From contig NZ_WVUG01000018.1 in assembly GCF_017614965.1 (NCBI RefSeq), positions 1 to 57,828 on the forward strand: a stretch of 57,828 bases of DNA. Reading direction: 5' to 3'. Below are positions 49,608 to 57,828 of this stretch, in pieces; the stretch's first letter is position 1, and every line of letters begins with the position of its first letter. Source of the DNA: Streptomyces griseorubiginosus (GTDB lineage: Bacteria > Actinomycetota > Actinomycetes > Streptomycetales > Streptomycetaceae). Both the position numbers and the translations under genes were made by a program. The notes beneath the pieces are model-generated. The model saw only the letters and a list, made by a program, of their open reading frames with translations. It made no database searches and had not been told where the DNA came from.

Positions 49608-50810
49608 ATGTCTGGATCGAACAGCACGACCTCGGTGATCGTCGCGGGCGCCCGTACGCCCATGGGGCGCTTGCTGGGCTCGCTGAAGTCCTTCTCCGGA
49701 GCCGACCTCGGCGGCTTCGCGATCAAGGCCGCCCTCGACCGTGCGGGGATCGGTGGCGACCAGGTGCAGTACGTCATCATGGGCCAGGTGCTCCAGGCCG
49801 GGGCGGGGCAGATCCCGGCACGCCAGGCCGCCGTGAAGGCGGGCATCCCGATGAACGTCCCGGCGCTCACCGTCAACAAGGTGTGTCTGTCCGGCCTCGA
49901 CGCCATCGCGCTCGCCGACCAGCTGATCCGCGCCGGCGAGTTCGACGTGATCGTCGCGGGCGGCCAGGAGTCCATGACCAACGCCCCGCACCTGCTGCCG
50001 AAGTCCCGCGAGGGCTTCAAGTACGGCGCGATCGAGATGCTCGACGCCATGGCGTACGACGGACTGACCGACCCCTGGGAGAACATCCCGATGGGCCAGT
50101 CGACCGAGAAGCACAACACCCGCCTCGGCATCCAGCGCCCCGAGCAGGACGAGATCGCCGCGCTGTCCCACCAGCGCGCCGCCGCCGCCCAGAAGAACGG
50201 CGTCTTCGAGGCCGAGATCACCCCCATCGAGATCCCGCAGCGCAAGGGCGAGCCGGTCGTCTTCAGCAAGGACGAGGGCATCCGCGCCGACACCACCGTG
50301 GAGTCCCTGGGCAAGCTGCGCCCGGCGTTCACCAAGGACGGCACGATCACCGCCGGCACCTCCTCGCAGATCTCGGACGGTGCGGCGGCCGTGGTCGTGA
50401 TGAGCAAGGCCAAGGCCCAGGAGCTGGGCCTGGCGTGGATCGCCGAGATCGGCGCCCACGGCAATGTCGCGGGTCCCGACAACAGCCTGCAGTCGCAGCC
50501 GTCCAACGCGATCCTGCACGCCCTGAAGAAGGAGGGCCTGGAGGTCGAGGACCTGGACCTCATCGAGATCAACGAGGCCTTCGCGGCCGTCGCGGTCCAG
50601 TCAATGAAGGACCTCGGCGTGTCCACGGAAAAGGTGAACGTCAACGGCGGGGCGATCGCCCTGGGCCACCCCATCGGCATGTCCGGCGCCCGGCTCGTCC
50701 TGCACCTGGCCCTGGAGCTCAAGCGCCGGGGCGGCGGTGTCGGCGCGGCCGCGCTGTGCGGCGGCGGCGGTCAGGGTGACGCCCTGATCGTCCGGGTACC
50801 CAAGGCCTGA
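49608..50810 (+). CDS. Acetyl-CoA C-acetyltransferase (thiolase)
   Basis: The enzyme joins or splits acetyl-CoA and acetoacetyl-CoA. The 400-residue product has the nucleophilic cysteine in [13 protein letters not shown], the histidine of [12 protein letters not shown] and the second cysteine in [11 protein letters not shown]. The ATG at 49608 follows TAAGGGGA; a GTG at 49581 is less suited. It lies between mce and meaB, an arrangement conserved in Streptomyces. Confidence 0.95.
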   Translation: MSGSNSTTSVIVAGARTPMGRLLGSLKSFSGADLGGFAIKAALDRAGIGGDQVQYVIMGQVLQAGAGQIPARQAAVKAGIPMNVPALTVNKVCLSGLDAIALADQLIRAGEFDVIVAGGQESMTNAPHLLPKSREGFKYGAIEMLDAMAYDGLTDPWENIPMGQSTEKHNTRLGIQRPEQDEIAALSHQRAAAAQKNGVFEAEITPIEIPQRKGEPVVFSKDEGIRADTTVESLGKLRPAFTKDGTITAGTSSQISDGAAAVVVMSKAKAQELGLAWIAEIGAHGNVAGPDNSLQSQPSNAILHALKKEGLEVEDLDLIEINEAFAAVAVQSMKDLGVSTEKVNVNGGAIALGHPIGMSGARLVLHLALELKRRGGGVGAAALCGGGGQGDALIVRVPKA

Positions 50811-50861
50811 GACCCTCCTTCGTACGCACCCGCCGTACGTACCTCTCTGAACGGAGCTGTG

Positions 50862-51818
50862 ATGCAGGACGTCTCCACACTCGTCGCCCAGGCGAGGGAG
50901 GGCCGGCCGCGTGCCGTGGCCCGGCTGATCTCCCTGGTGGAGGGGGCGTCCCCGCAGCTGCGGGAGGTCATGGAGACCCTGGCCCCGCTGACGGGCAACG
51001 CGTACGTGGTCGGTCTGACCGGCTCGCCCGGCGTGGGCAAGTCGACCTCCACGTCCGCGCTCGTCACCGCGTACCGCAAGCAGGGCAGGCGGGTCGGCGT
51101 CCTGGCCGTCGACCCGTCGTCCCCGTTCTCCGGCGGCGCCCTGCTGGGCGACCGCGTCCGGATGTCGGAGCACGCCTCCGATCCCGGCGTCTACATCCGT
51201 TCCATGGCCACCCGCGGCCATCTCGGCGGCCTCGCCTGGGCCGCCCCGCAGGCGATCCGCGTGCTGGACGCTGCGGGCTGCGACGTGATCCTCGTCGAGA
51301 CGGTCGGCGTGGGCCAGTCGGAGGTCGAGATCGCCTCCCAGGCGGACACGTCGGTGGTGCTGCTGGCCCCCGGCATGGGCGACGGCATCCAGGCGGCGAA
51401 GGCCGGGATCCTGGAGATCGGTGACGTGTACGTCGTCAACAAGGCCGACCGCGACGGCGCCGACGCCACCGCCCGCGAGCTGAACCACATGCTGGGCCTC
51501 GGCGAGTCCCGTGGTCCGGGCGACTGGCGCCCGCCGATCGTCAAGACGGTCGCCGCCCGCGCGGAGGGCGTCGACGAGGTCGTGGAGGCGCTGGAGAAGC
51601 ACCGCGCCTGGATGGAGGAGCGGGGTGTGCTGGCCGAGCGCCGGCTGGCCCGTGCGGCCCGCGAGGTGGAGACCATCGCCGTGACCGCCTTGCGCGAACG
51701 CATCGGCGACCTGCACGGCGACCGCAGGCTGAGCGCGCTGGCGGAACGGATCGTCGGCGGGGAACTGGATCCCTACCGCGCCGCGGACGAGTTGGTGGCG
51801 GGTCTGACGGAGAGCTGA
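50862..51818 (+). CDS. meaB: Methylmalonyl-CoA mutase-associated GTPase MeaB
   Basis: MeaB is a G3E-family GTPase that loads and protects the cobalamin cofactor of methylmalonyl-CoA mutase. The 318 residues have the P-loop GSPGVGKSTS, the switch region DPSSPFSGGALLGDRVRM, ETVGVGQSE and the NKAD base-recognition motif, then a C-terminal dimer arm. The ATG at 50862 follows CGGAG; an adjacent GTG at 50859 is possible. No mutase gene is in the window. Confidence 0.95.
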   Translation: MQDVSTLVAQAREGRPRAVARLISLVEGASPQLREVMETLAPLTGNAYVVGLTGSPGVGKSTSTSALVTAYRKQGRRVGVLAVDPSSPFSGGALLGDRVRMSEHASDPGVYIRSMATRGHLGGLAWAAPQAIRVLDAAGCDVILVETVGVGQSEVEIASQADTSVVLLAPGMGDGIQAAKAGILEIGDVYVVNKADRDGADATARELNHMLGLGESRGPGDWRPPIVKTVAARAEGVDEVVEALEKHRAWMEERGVLAERRLARAAREVETIAVTALRERIGDLHGDRRLSALAERIVGGELDPYRAADELVAGLTES

Positions 51819-51980
51819 CCCGGGCTCGAAATCCCATGGCGACCAGCACCCCGCGCTGTTAGGTTGCCCGCATGTTCCTCCTCTTGGCATAGGGCCCGCC
51901 CCGGCCCGCGCCGACCGTGAAGCACGGTCCGCGCGGCGATCAGGCGTCCCCTTTCCGCCTCGTCGAGTCGAGGAACTCCC

Positions 51981-53279
51981 GTGTCTTGTACGCCCGTCGG
52001 GCGGCGGCCGTCGTACGCCGTCGTCCTCCGTGTCCCGTATGCCCGCCGCACCTTCGCCTTCGCCCTGCTCGGCCGGCTGTCGTACGGCGTCGTGCCCCTG
52101 TCCGTGATGCTCGCCGTGACCCGGGCCACCGGGTCCTACGCGGTGGCCGGCACCGTCATGGCGCTCTTCAGCGGCACCAGCGTCTTCCTGTCGCCCGCGA
52201 GGGCGGCCCTGATCGACCGGCACGGCCCCCGCGGTGCGCTGGTGCCCATGACGGCCGTCTACGCGTCGCTCCTGGGGCTCCTGACCGTGCTGGTCTGGCG
52301 CCCCGGCGTCCCTGCCCTCGCCCTCGGCGCCGTGACCGCCGCGGCGGGCGCCTGCACCCCGCCCCTGGGCCCGACCATGCGCGCGGTGTGGACCCGCCTC
52401 ACCCCGGACCGGACACTGCTCCAGCTCGCCTACAGCCTCGACGGGGTCGCCGAGGAACTCCTCTTCGTCTCGGGCCCCTTGCTGGTGGGTCTGCTAGTGG
52501 GCACGACCGCACCGGCGACCGCGATCGCCGTCGGAACCGCCCTGATGCTGGCGGGGACGGCAGGCTTCGTGACCTCACCGGCGGTACGGGCGCAGGGGCC
52601 CGCCGAAAAAGCCGCAGTCGACGGGGCGAGCGCATCACCCGAGGAAGACGGTCGGCCCACGAAGAGGCGTTCCGTCCTGCGCGGGATCCTCCAGCCCGTC
52701 GTCGCGGCCGTCGGTGTGGGGCTCGCTCTCGGGGTGGTGGATCTGGTGGTCGTCGCCTTCGCCGAGCAGCGTGGTCAGGGGGACGACGCCGTGGCCTGGA
52801 CGCTGGCCGGGCTGTCGGGCGGGAGTGCCGTCGGGGGGCTGCTCAACGGGGCCGTGGCATGGCGCGTCCCGGCGCGGGTGCGGTTGCCGTTCACCGCCGC
52901 CGGGCTGGGGCTGGCGCTGCTCGGGGCCGGGTTCGCGGACGGTCTCGGCACGCTCGCCGCCGCGCTCGCGGTCTCCGGGTCCTTCGTCGCGCCCGCGCTG
53001 ACCACCGCCTATCTCGTCGCCGACGAGGCGGCCGCCCCCGAGGCGCGGGTGCGGGCCGGCGCCTGGGTCAACACCGGTGTCAACGCGGGCAGTACGGCCG
53101 GTGCGGCCGCCGCCGGGCTCCTGGTGGGCGCCCTGCCGACGGCCCTGTGCTTCGCGGCGGCCGGCGCGGCGGCGCTGCTGACCGCCCTGGTCACGTCGAG
53201 GGGCGCCGTGCGGACCCGGAGGGGCACGCCCGGCACGCTGCCGCAGTGGGACGCGGAGGAGAGCACGTCCTCCGTATGA
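51981..53279 (+). CDS. MFS transporter
   Basis: The 432 residues have about twelve hydrophobic spans in two halves joined by a charged loop (residues about 205-235, KAAVDGASASPEEDG). The MFS-type loop DRHGPRGAL follows the second or third span. It resembles drug or metabolite exporters, but no substrate is evident. The GTG at 51981 is the first good start. The MarR regulator downstream on the other strand could control it. The 3' end is duplicated just beyond its stop. Confidence 0.88.
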   Translation: MSCTPVGRRPSYAVVLRVPYARRTFAFALLGRLSYGVVPLSVMLAVTRATGSYAVAGTVMALFSGTSVFLSPARAALIDRHGPRGALVPMTAVYASLLGLLTVLVWRPGVPALALGAVTAAAGACTPPLGPTMRAVWTRLTPDRTLLQLAYSLDGVAEELLFVSGPLLVGLLVGTTAPATAIAVGTALMLAGTAGFVTSPAVRAQGPAEKAAVDGASASPEEDGRPTKRRSVLRGILQPVVAAVGVGLALGVVDLVVVAFAEQRGQGDDAVAWTLAGLSGGSAVGGLLNGAVAWRVPARVRLPFTAAGLGLALLGAGFADGLGTLAAALAVSGSFVAPALTTAYLVADEAAAPEARVRAGAWVNTGVNAGSTAGAAAAGLLVGALPTALCFAAAGAAALLTALVTSRGAVRTRRGTPGTLPQWDAEESTSSV

Positions 53280-53540
53280 CGCCCCGCGAGACGCCGGCGG
53301 GCGGAAACCCGCACGGATTCCGCTCGCCGTGCGTCCCGTCGCTCCGGCGGCCGGCGCGGCGGCGCTGCTGGTCACGTCGAGGCGCGCCGCCCGGCCCCGG
53401 AGGGGCACGCCCGGCACGCTGCCACAGCGCAACGCCGAGGAGGAGCGCACGTCCGCCGCATGACGCCCCGCGGCCATGGGCCGCGAGACGCCGGCAGGCG
53501 GAACCCCGCACCGGGTTCCGCCTGCCGTGCGTCCCGTCGG
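53155..53540 (+). repeat. Tandem duplication of the MFS gene 3' end and its terminator
   Basis: Copy 1 (53155-53340) covers the last 40 codons of the transporter, its stop and a hairpin. Copy 2 (53345-53540) repeats this about 190 bases later with small changes. Shared landmarks are GGAGGGGCACGCCCGGCACG, CGTATGACGCCCC/CGCATGACGCCCC and GTGCGTCCCGTCG. Copy 2 retains an open frame for an alternative C-terminus (with RRGTPGTLPQRNAEEE) ending in TGA at 53461-53463. Confidence 0.85.
53492..53527. terminator. Terminator between MFS and MarR genes
   Basis: CGGCAGGCGGAACCC and its complement form a perfect 15-base stem with a 6-base loop. A smaller hairpin (CGCGGCC/GGCCGCG, 53469-53485) precedes it. 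The matching hairpin of repeat copy 1 near 53295 has decayed. Confidence 0.8.
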
Positions 53541-54017
53541 TCAGGGGCGCCCCCGCTGCCCGCGCAGGTGTTCCGCGATGGGCTTCAGGGCCTTGTCGAG
53601 CTCCGACAGGGCCTCGGGGGACAGCAGGTCGATGAAGTGGCGCCGGACGGACGCCACATGATGGGGCGCCACCTTCTGCATCGTCTCCATGCCGTGCTCG
53701 GTCAGCACCGCGTAGAGGCCGCGCCGGTCGGACTCGCAGTTCTCGCGCCGGACCAGGTTCGCGTTCTCCATACGGGTGATCTGGTGGGAGAGGCGGCTCT
53801 TGGACTGGAGGGTGGCGGACGCGAGGTCGCTCATCCGCATCCGTACGTCCTCCGACTCGGAGAGGTTCACCAGGATCTCGTAGTCGTTCATCGTCAGTCC
53901 GAAGGGCTGAAGGTCCCTCTCGAGCTGGTACGTCAACAGCCTGTTGACCTCCAGGTGGGTGCGCCAGGCGCACTGCTCCGCATCGGTCAGCCAGCGCGTG
54001 GCCGTCTCGGTCTCCAT
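53541..54017 (-). CDS. MarR-family transcriptional regulator
   Basis: The 158-residue product has the helical dimer ends and winged helix of MarR proteins: LTMNDYEILVNLSES, LASATLQSKSRLSHQITRMENANLVRRENCESDRRG, and a C-terminal dimer helix. A single cysteine in ENCESDRRG sits in the wing, so thiol sensing cannot be excluded. The ATG at 54017 lies just after AT-rich sequence that should hold its promoter and operator. Candidate targets are itself and the convergent MFS gene. Confidence 0.9.
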   Translation of the reverse strand: METETATRWLTDAEQCAWRTHLEVNRLLTYQLERDLQPFGLTMNDYEILVNLSESEDVRMRMSDLASATLQSKSRLSHQITRMENANLVRRENCESDRRGLYAVLTEHGMETMQKVAPHHVASVRRHFIDLLSPEALSELDKALKPIAEHLRGQRGRP

Positions 54018-54109
54018 GAATGAAGTCTACCTAAAATGTTGAAAGGCGAACTAGTGAGGGTTGTGTGGCGCCGTGCACGCGTTCGACGTCACACTCCGCA
54101 GACTACCGC

Positions 54110-54913
54110 TCACAGCCCGAAGCGACGCTGGAGGTCACCCAGCTGTCCGGGAAGGCGCGGTGCGCCCGCTTGCTGTGAGGGGCCTGTGAAGCCCCCGCCG
54201 CCACCGGGTACCCCCGGCTCGTGCGGAACCGCTCCCGTGGCCTGCTCGGCCATCAGGGTCTCGGACGACTGGAGCAGGACCGTGCCCGCCCCGACGAACT
54301 CGAACTGGTGCTCCTCCCCGGAGGCCCCGCCGAGGCCCGTCATCGCACGTAGACCGCCCATGACGCCCGTCATGTAGCCATGGTCGTAGTGATGGCACGG
54401 CGACGGGCAGTCGGCCCACCCGACGAGCGCCTGAGGGTCCACCCGGATCGGGGGTTCCATGAACACCACCGGACCGTTAGATGCCGCCACGAACTTTCCG
54501 GTTCCGATGAGCGTGAGAAAACCCGGGACGATCGACTGCTTGAGCGCGAGACTTGGCTGAAAAGCGAGGAGGTTGCCCGAGCGAATGGTCAGGTTGCCGT
54601 CGTCCAGGTCGTAGGAATTGACGTCGAAGGCCCGGTCGGCGAGGAGCATCTTGCCCGAGCCCTCCGCCACCACCCAGTCGCTCGCGTGCAGAGGCGAATG
54701 GAAGGACGTACGGACAAGTCGGTCGAGCCGGCCGTGTCCGACGCCGTTGAACTCCATCTGCCCGTAGTAGGCGATCATCTTCCCCTTCTGCAGGAACCAC
54801 TGGCTCCCCTTGAGCTCCACGCAGAAGGTGTACTTGTTGACGTTGTCGTCGACCGGCAGTGTCATCGGGTCGTAGACCGTCGGGCCGCCGCCCGGAGCCC
54901 CGTACATGCTCAC
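54110..54913 (-). CDS. AIM24 family protein, copy 3 (longest)
   Basis: The 267 residues carry the AIM24/TRAP-like beta fold seen in the two genes upstream (FLQKGKMIAYYGQMEF; KMLLADRAFDVNSYDL; NLLAFQPSLALKQS; VDPQALVGW). It adds a Cys/His loop (DCPSPCHHYDHGY) and a Pro/Gly-rich tail. The family is related to yeast mitochondrial Aim24; the bacterial function is unknown. The GTG at 54913 overlaps the preceding stop as GTGA and follows GGAGGAG, so it is translationally coupled. Confidence 0.82.
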   Translation of the reverse strand: MSMYGAPGGGPTVYDPMTLPVDDNVNKYTFCVELKGSQWFLQKGKMIAYYGQMEFNGVGHGRLDRLVRTSFHSPLHASDWVVAEGSGKMLLADRAFDVNSYDLDDGNLTIRSGNLLAFQPSLALKQSIVPGFLTLIGTGKFVAASNGPVVFMEPPIRVDPQALVGWADCPSPCHHYDHGYMTGVMGGLRAMTGLGGASGEEHQFEFVGAGTVLLQSSETLMAEQATGAVPHEPGVPGGGGGFTGPSQQAGAPRLPGQLGDLQRRFGL

Positions 54914-55569
54914 AGCTTCTCCTCCGAGGCCTGGACGTAGACCACGCCGTTGCCGCTGAGCTCCAGCTGGAAGGCCTCGCCGGAGCCCCGGCCCACCATG
55001 TCGCGCCAGCCCAGGGCGGTCGACAGCTTGTTGCGGACGTCGCCGTGGTGGGCGACGTAGGCCTGCGGGTCGACATGCACGGCACGCCCCGGGGTGATCG
55101 GCACCTCGAAGACACCGCCGTGGGCCATCACCGCGACCGAGCCGACGCCCTGCAGGGTGGTCGTGAACAGCCCCTGGCCGGTGACCTGGCCCCGCACCAT
55201 GCCCATGACCCCGCCCTGCGAGCCCATGAACATCGTGCCCTGCCGCAGCGTGCCCTCGAAGGCCAGCAGCCGGTCCGCCTCCACGTACAGCGTGTCCCCG
55301 GTGAGGTTGATGACCTGCACATGGTGGCCGCCGTGCCCGAACATCACCGTGCCGCTGCCCTCGACGCTCATCAGGGGGGTCGCCTCATTGGCGATCCGCC
55401 GCCCGATCATCGACATGACCCCGCCCTGCCCGCCCTGGATGTTGGGCGTGAAGGACACGTCGCCCTTGTAGGCGAGCATCGCGCCGCGCTGACTGAACAG
55501 CCGCTGCCCCGGCACCACCGTGGCCTCGATCATCTTGGAGTTGATCTCACGGAAGGCCACGTCACACAT
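54910..55569 (-). CDS. AIM24 family protein, copy 2
   Basis: The 219 residues have the AIM24 core (INSKMIEATVVPGQRLFSQRGAMLAYKG; SGTVMFGHGGHHVQVINLTG; DRLLAFEGTL; VDPQAYVAHHGDV) and end in GNGVVYVQASEEKL, the same close as copy 1. Met- and Gly-rich loops (GGVMSMIGRR; GGVMGMVRG) stand out. The ATG at 55569 overlaps the stop of copy 1. All three copies form one unit. Confidence 0.82.
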   Translation of the reverse strand: MCDVAFREINSKMIEATVVPGQRLFSQRGAMLAYKGDVSFTPNIQGGQGGVMSMIGRRIANEATPLMSVEGSGTVMFGHGGHHVQVINLTGDTLYVEADRLLAFEGTLRQGTMFMGSQGGVMGMVRGQVTGQGLFTTTLQGVGSVAVMAHGGVFEVPITPGRAVHVDPQAYVAHHGDVRNKLSTALGWRDMVGRGSGEAFQLELSGNGVVYVQASEEKL

Positions 55570-56194
55570 CCCCCGCGATCGTGTTCCGCTCACTCGGCTG
55601 CACGTACACCAGCCCGTCCCCCTCGAACCTGATCTGGAAGGCCTCGCCGCCGCCTTCCCCGAAAAAGGTGCGGAACGTCACACCGGACTGGAACGACTGC
55701 CGCAGATTCCCCTGATGGGCGATGTAGGCCCCCGGATCGACGATCAGCGGGTACTGCGCGCTCACCCGCAGCACCACGGCCGGCCCGTCCGACATGATCG
55801 CCGCCTGTCCGTGCCCCTCGACGGTCGTCGTGAACAGCCCGTTGCCCTGCGAGGCGCCCCGCAGCCCCGTGAAGGTGGTCCCCGTCCTCAGCCCGGCGTC
55901 GGTCGCCAGCAGATTGCTCGACTCCACGAACAGCTTGTCCCCCTGGAGGCTGACGAGGTTGATCTCCGAAGCCCGGTCGGCGAACCAGCAGGTCCCCTGC
56001 CCCCGCACCTCCATCACGGTCATCTGCTCACCGGTGAGCCGCCGCGTCACCATGCCGCGCAGCCCCTCACCCCCACCACTCAGCTTCTTGAAGGCCATCT
56101 GCCCGTCGTACGCGACCATCGAGCCGTTCTTCGCCTTCACGGCGTCCCCGGTCATGTCGACGGCGAGCACCTTGCTTCCTTGAAGTCGGAACAT
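55562..56194 (-). CDS. AIM24 family protein, copy 1
   Basis: This 210-residue protein is the first of three. The fold marks are [43 protein letters not shown] and [13 protein letters not shown], ending [11 protein letters not shown]. The start is the ATG at 56194 ([16 protein letters not shown]); the frame continues upstream without a better start. It is divergent from the DUF3817 gene. Confidence 0.82.
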   Translation of the reverse strand: MFRLQGSKVLAVDMTGDAVKAKNGSMVAYDGQMAFKKLSGGGEGLRGMVTRRLTGEQMTVMEVRGQGTCWFADRASEINLVSLQGDKLFVESSNLLATDAGLRTGTTFTGLRGASQGNGLFTTTVEGHGQAAIMSDGPAVVLRVSAQYPLIVDPGAYIAHQGNLRQSFQSGVTFRTFFGEGGGEAFQIRFEGDGLVYVQPSERNTIAGDV

Positions 56195-56353
56195 CGCCAC
56201 GCTGCGAAGGTAGCCGCACGGCGGGTGGACGGAACAGATCCCACGGGTGGAGAGGGACCCTGAGCGCACCCCTAGGGGGAGCGTTTGTCACAATGGGCCA
56301 ACGCTTGTGCTTCCGTTCACAAAGAGCGACCTGTCTCCCACCGAAGGTGACCC

Positions 56354-56698
56354 GTGGACCTCAAGACCGCCACCGCCATCCGCCGCCTGCGGCTCGTCTC
56401 GGCCCCCGAGGCCGTGTCCTTCCTGCTCCTGCTGGTCTGCTCGGTGCTGAAGCGGACCACGGACTTCAACGCGGTGCCGGTCATGGGCATGGTCCACGGC
56501 GTCCTGTTCATCCTGTACGTGGTCTTCTGGGCCGACGCCTGGAACCGCACCAAGTGGCCGCTGAAGACCGGCGCCCTCTACTTCGTCCTCTCGGTCCTGC
56601 CGACCGGCGGCTTCTTCGCCGAGCGCAAGCTGAAGCGGGCAGCCGAGGACGCGGTGATCGCCTCCCGCGCCCGCAACGAGGGGATCGTGAACGCATGA
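56354..56698 (+). CDS. DUF3817 membrane protein
   Basis: The 114 residues have three hydrophobic segments ([46 protein letters not shown]) and the conserved EAVSFLLLL and HG/ERK features of the DUF3817 family of unknown function. The GTG at 56354 follows GAAGGTG. The stop overlaps the next gene as ATGA. Confidence 0.85.
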   Translation: MDLKTATAIRRLRLVSAPEAVSFLLLLVCSVLKRTTDFNAVPVMGMVHGVLFILYVVFWADAWNRTKWPLKTGALYFVLSVLPTGGFFAERKLKRAAEDAVIASRARNEGIVNA

Positions 56699-56988
56699 TC
56701 GTCGCCTTCTCCGTGACGCCGCTCGGCGTCGGCGAGGACGTGGGGGAGTACGTGGCCGACGCCGTCCGGATCGTCCGCGAATCCGGCCTCCCCAACCGCA
56801 CCGACGCGATGTTCACCTCGATCGAGGGCGAGTGGGACGAGGTCATGGACGTCGTCAAACGCGCGGTCGCCGCCGTTGAAGAGAGAGCACCGCGCGTCTC
56901 CCTGGTCCTCAAGGCGGACATCCGCCCCGGCGTGACGGACGGCCTCACCTCCAAAGTCGAAACGGTGGAACGACACCTCTCCCGCTGA
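56695..56988 (+). CDS. MTH1187 family thiamine-binding protein
   Basis: The 97-residue ferredoxin-fold protein has the family core [22 protein letters not shown], the [16 protein letters not shown] segment and [12 protein letters not shown]. Members of this family (DUF77) bind thiamine-like ligands. It is translationally coupled to the DUF3817 gene. Confidence 0.88.
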   Translation: MIVAFSVTPLGVGEDVGEYVADAVRIVRESGLPNRTDAMFTSIEGEWDEVMDVVKRAVAAVEERAPRVSLVLKADIRPGVTDGLTSKVETVERHLSR

Positions 56989-57005
56989 GCCGCACCACCC
57001 CCCAA

Positions 57006-57030
57006 CCCCGGCCGCCGCGCCGGGGTTTTC
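57006..57030 (+). terminator. Intrinsic terminator after the thiamine-binding gene
   Basis: CCCCGGC and GCCGGGG enclose a 6-base loop and are followed by TTTTCTCTT, a textbook terminator with a T-rich tail. Confidence 0.85.
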
Positions 57031-57041
57031 TCTTGCCCCCC

Positions 57042-57102
57042 TTTGAGCGATCGCTCAAAACCCGCTACATTCACCCCCAAGCAGTTTGAGCACTCGCTCA
57101 AA
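57042..57102 (+). promoter_or_regulatory. Promoter flanked by two TetR-type palindromic operators
   Basis: TTTGAGCGATCGCTCAAA (57042-57059) is a perfect palindrome. TTTGAGCACTCGCTCAAA (57085-57102) is nearly so, centred 43 bases downstream. A promoter TTGAGC-N17-TACATT (57043-57071) has its -35 within the first operator, and the second operator covers the expected start-site region. This is the layout of a repressed promoter, typical of TetR-family control. Confidence 0.8.
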
Positions 57103-57126
57103 CTCCTTGCTGACCTGGGGGATCAC

Positions 57127-57828
57127 ATGGGCCACACCGGCCTCTACATAGAGGCACGTATCCGCGCCGACCTGGACGACCTCTGGACCCGCACACAGGA
57201 CCCCGCCCAGCACCAGCGCTGGGACCTCCGCTTCACCGAGATCACGTACCTCCCCCGTGGAGAGGGCGAGCCACAGCGCTTCCGGTACGCCACGCGCGTA
57301 GGGCCGTTCCTCACGGTCGCCGGAACCGGGGTCTCGGCCGGCGAGCGCGAACGCCCGGACGGCACCCGCACCTCCGCCCTCCGCTTCTCCTCGCCGCATC
57401 CCCTCTCCCTCCTCGCCGAGGGCAGCGGCTACTGGCGCTACGTCCCCGACGGCGACGGCGTCCGCTTCCTCACGGGCTACGACTACCGCCCGCGCTGGGG
57501 CCGCCTGGGCACCACCGCCGACCGCCTCCTCTTCCGCCCCCTGATGGGCTGGGCGACGGCCTGGTCCTTCGACCGGCTGCGGCTCTGGCTGGAGCGGGGC
57601 ATCACCCCGGAGCGAGCCCTGGCCAACTGGCTGGCGGAGCTGGCCGTGCGCCTGATGGTGCTGGCCGTCGGCTGTGCGGGCCTGAGCTTGCAGCCCTCCA
57701 CTCGCCTGTTCGGCCCGCTGGCGCCGGCGATGGCGTTCCTCTCTCCGCTGCTCTCCGCCGTCGCCGTCGCCGTGGCCCTCTTCGCCGCACCCCTGTCCCG
57801 TACCCCGGCCGCCCGCCGCTGCCTGCGC
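57127..57828 (+). CDS. Membrane protein of unknown function, cut by the right window edge
   Basis: The frame from ATG 57127 stays open for 234 codons to the window end. The first 150 residues are soluble (GLYIEARIRADLDDLW, RWDLRFTEITYLPRGEGE, GSGYWRYVPDGDGVRF), resembling an SRPBCC-like or similar alpha/beta domain. At least two membrane spans follow (LMVLAVGCAGLSL; FLSPLLSAVAVAVALFA). The gene sits behind the TetR-type operator pair. No regulator gene is visible, so it may lie beyond the window. Family not recognised. Confidence 0.75.
   Translation, partial: MGHTGLYIEARIRADLDDLWTRTQDPAQHQRWDLRFTEITYLPRGEGEPQRFRYATRVGPFLTVAGTGVSAGERERPDGTRTSALRFSSPHPLSLLAEGSGYWRYVPDGDGVRFLTGYDYRPRWGRLGTTADRLLFRPLMGWATAWSFDRLRLWLERGITPERALANWLAELAVRLMVLAVGCAGLSLQPSTRLFGPLAPAMAFLSPLLSAVAVAVALFAAPLSRTPAARRCLR

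Overview
The window is a stretch of high-GC actinobacterial chromosome, almost certainly from Streptomyces. The evidence is the gene order (lysA-hom-thrC-thrB-rho-LCP-rpmE-prfA-prmC-sua5-glyA-atp operon, then chiC/chiRS, nucS, filP, scy, mce-thiolase-meaB), the GC-rich third codon positions, frequent GTG/TTG starts, and genes typical of the genus such as scy, filP and an SCO5389-type protein. The species cannot be fixed from the sequence. No rRNA, tRNA, CRISPR array, transposase or phage gene was seen. This is mostly conserved core chromosome with a few altered spots.

Region 1 (1-9.8 kb) starts with a suspicious junction: a fragment in one frame abuts the last codons of an ArgS-like gene in another. 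Lysine and threonine biosynthesis follow (lysA, hom, thrC, thrB). Next come a large actinobacterial Rho factor behind a 405-bp leader and a secreted trypsin-like protease with FG-GAP repeats. Region 2 (9.8-18 kb) holds an LCP-family wall-polymer ligase, rpmE, translation termination genes (prfA, prmC), tRNA t6A synthesis (sua5), a low-molecular-weight phosphatase-like protein lacking its catalytic cysteine, a glyA paralogue and a WecA/TagO-type glycosyltransferase. Region 3 (18-26.4 kb) is the complete F-type ATP synthase operon atpIBEFHAGDC plus a DUF2550 membrane protein.

Region 4 (26.4-33.7 kb) has the chitinase chiC facing the two-component system chiRS across a promoter with two 12-bp direct repeats. 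It continues with two small exported proteins, a PduO-type cobalamin adenosyltransferase, 3-hydroxybutyryl-CoA dehydrogenase and a STAS protein. Region 5 (33.9-43.6 kb) has a large P-loop protein with one membrane span and a Ser/Thr/Pro-rich outer tail, the mismatch endonuclease nucS, an SCO5389-type protein, a luciferase-like monooxygenase, a small Cys/His protein and two paralogous ABC-2 exporter pairs. Region 6 (43.7-51.8 kb) has the polar-growth coiled-coil proteins FilP and Scy, then mce, a thiolase and meaB. Region 7 (51.9 kb to the end) has an MFS transporter with a duplicated 3' end, a MarR regulator, three consecutive AIM24-family genes, a DUF3817 protein, a thiamine-binding MTH1187-type protein, and a membrane protein cut by the window edge behind two strong palindromic operators.

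Functional links: PduO (adenosylcobalamin), Mce and MeaB all serve methylmalonyl-CoA mutase, whose genes are not here. The WecA-like enzyme and the LCP protein would start and finish attachment of a wall polymer, and both have GCAACC boxes upstream. A SigR-type promoter lies before rpmE and a second candidate before rho. The best leads for new biology are the P-loop/outer-tail protein, the AIM24 trio, the Cys-to-Ser phosphatase-like protein, the duplicated MFS tail and the TetR-type operator pair.
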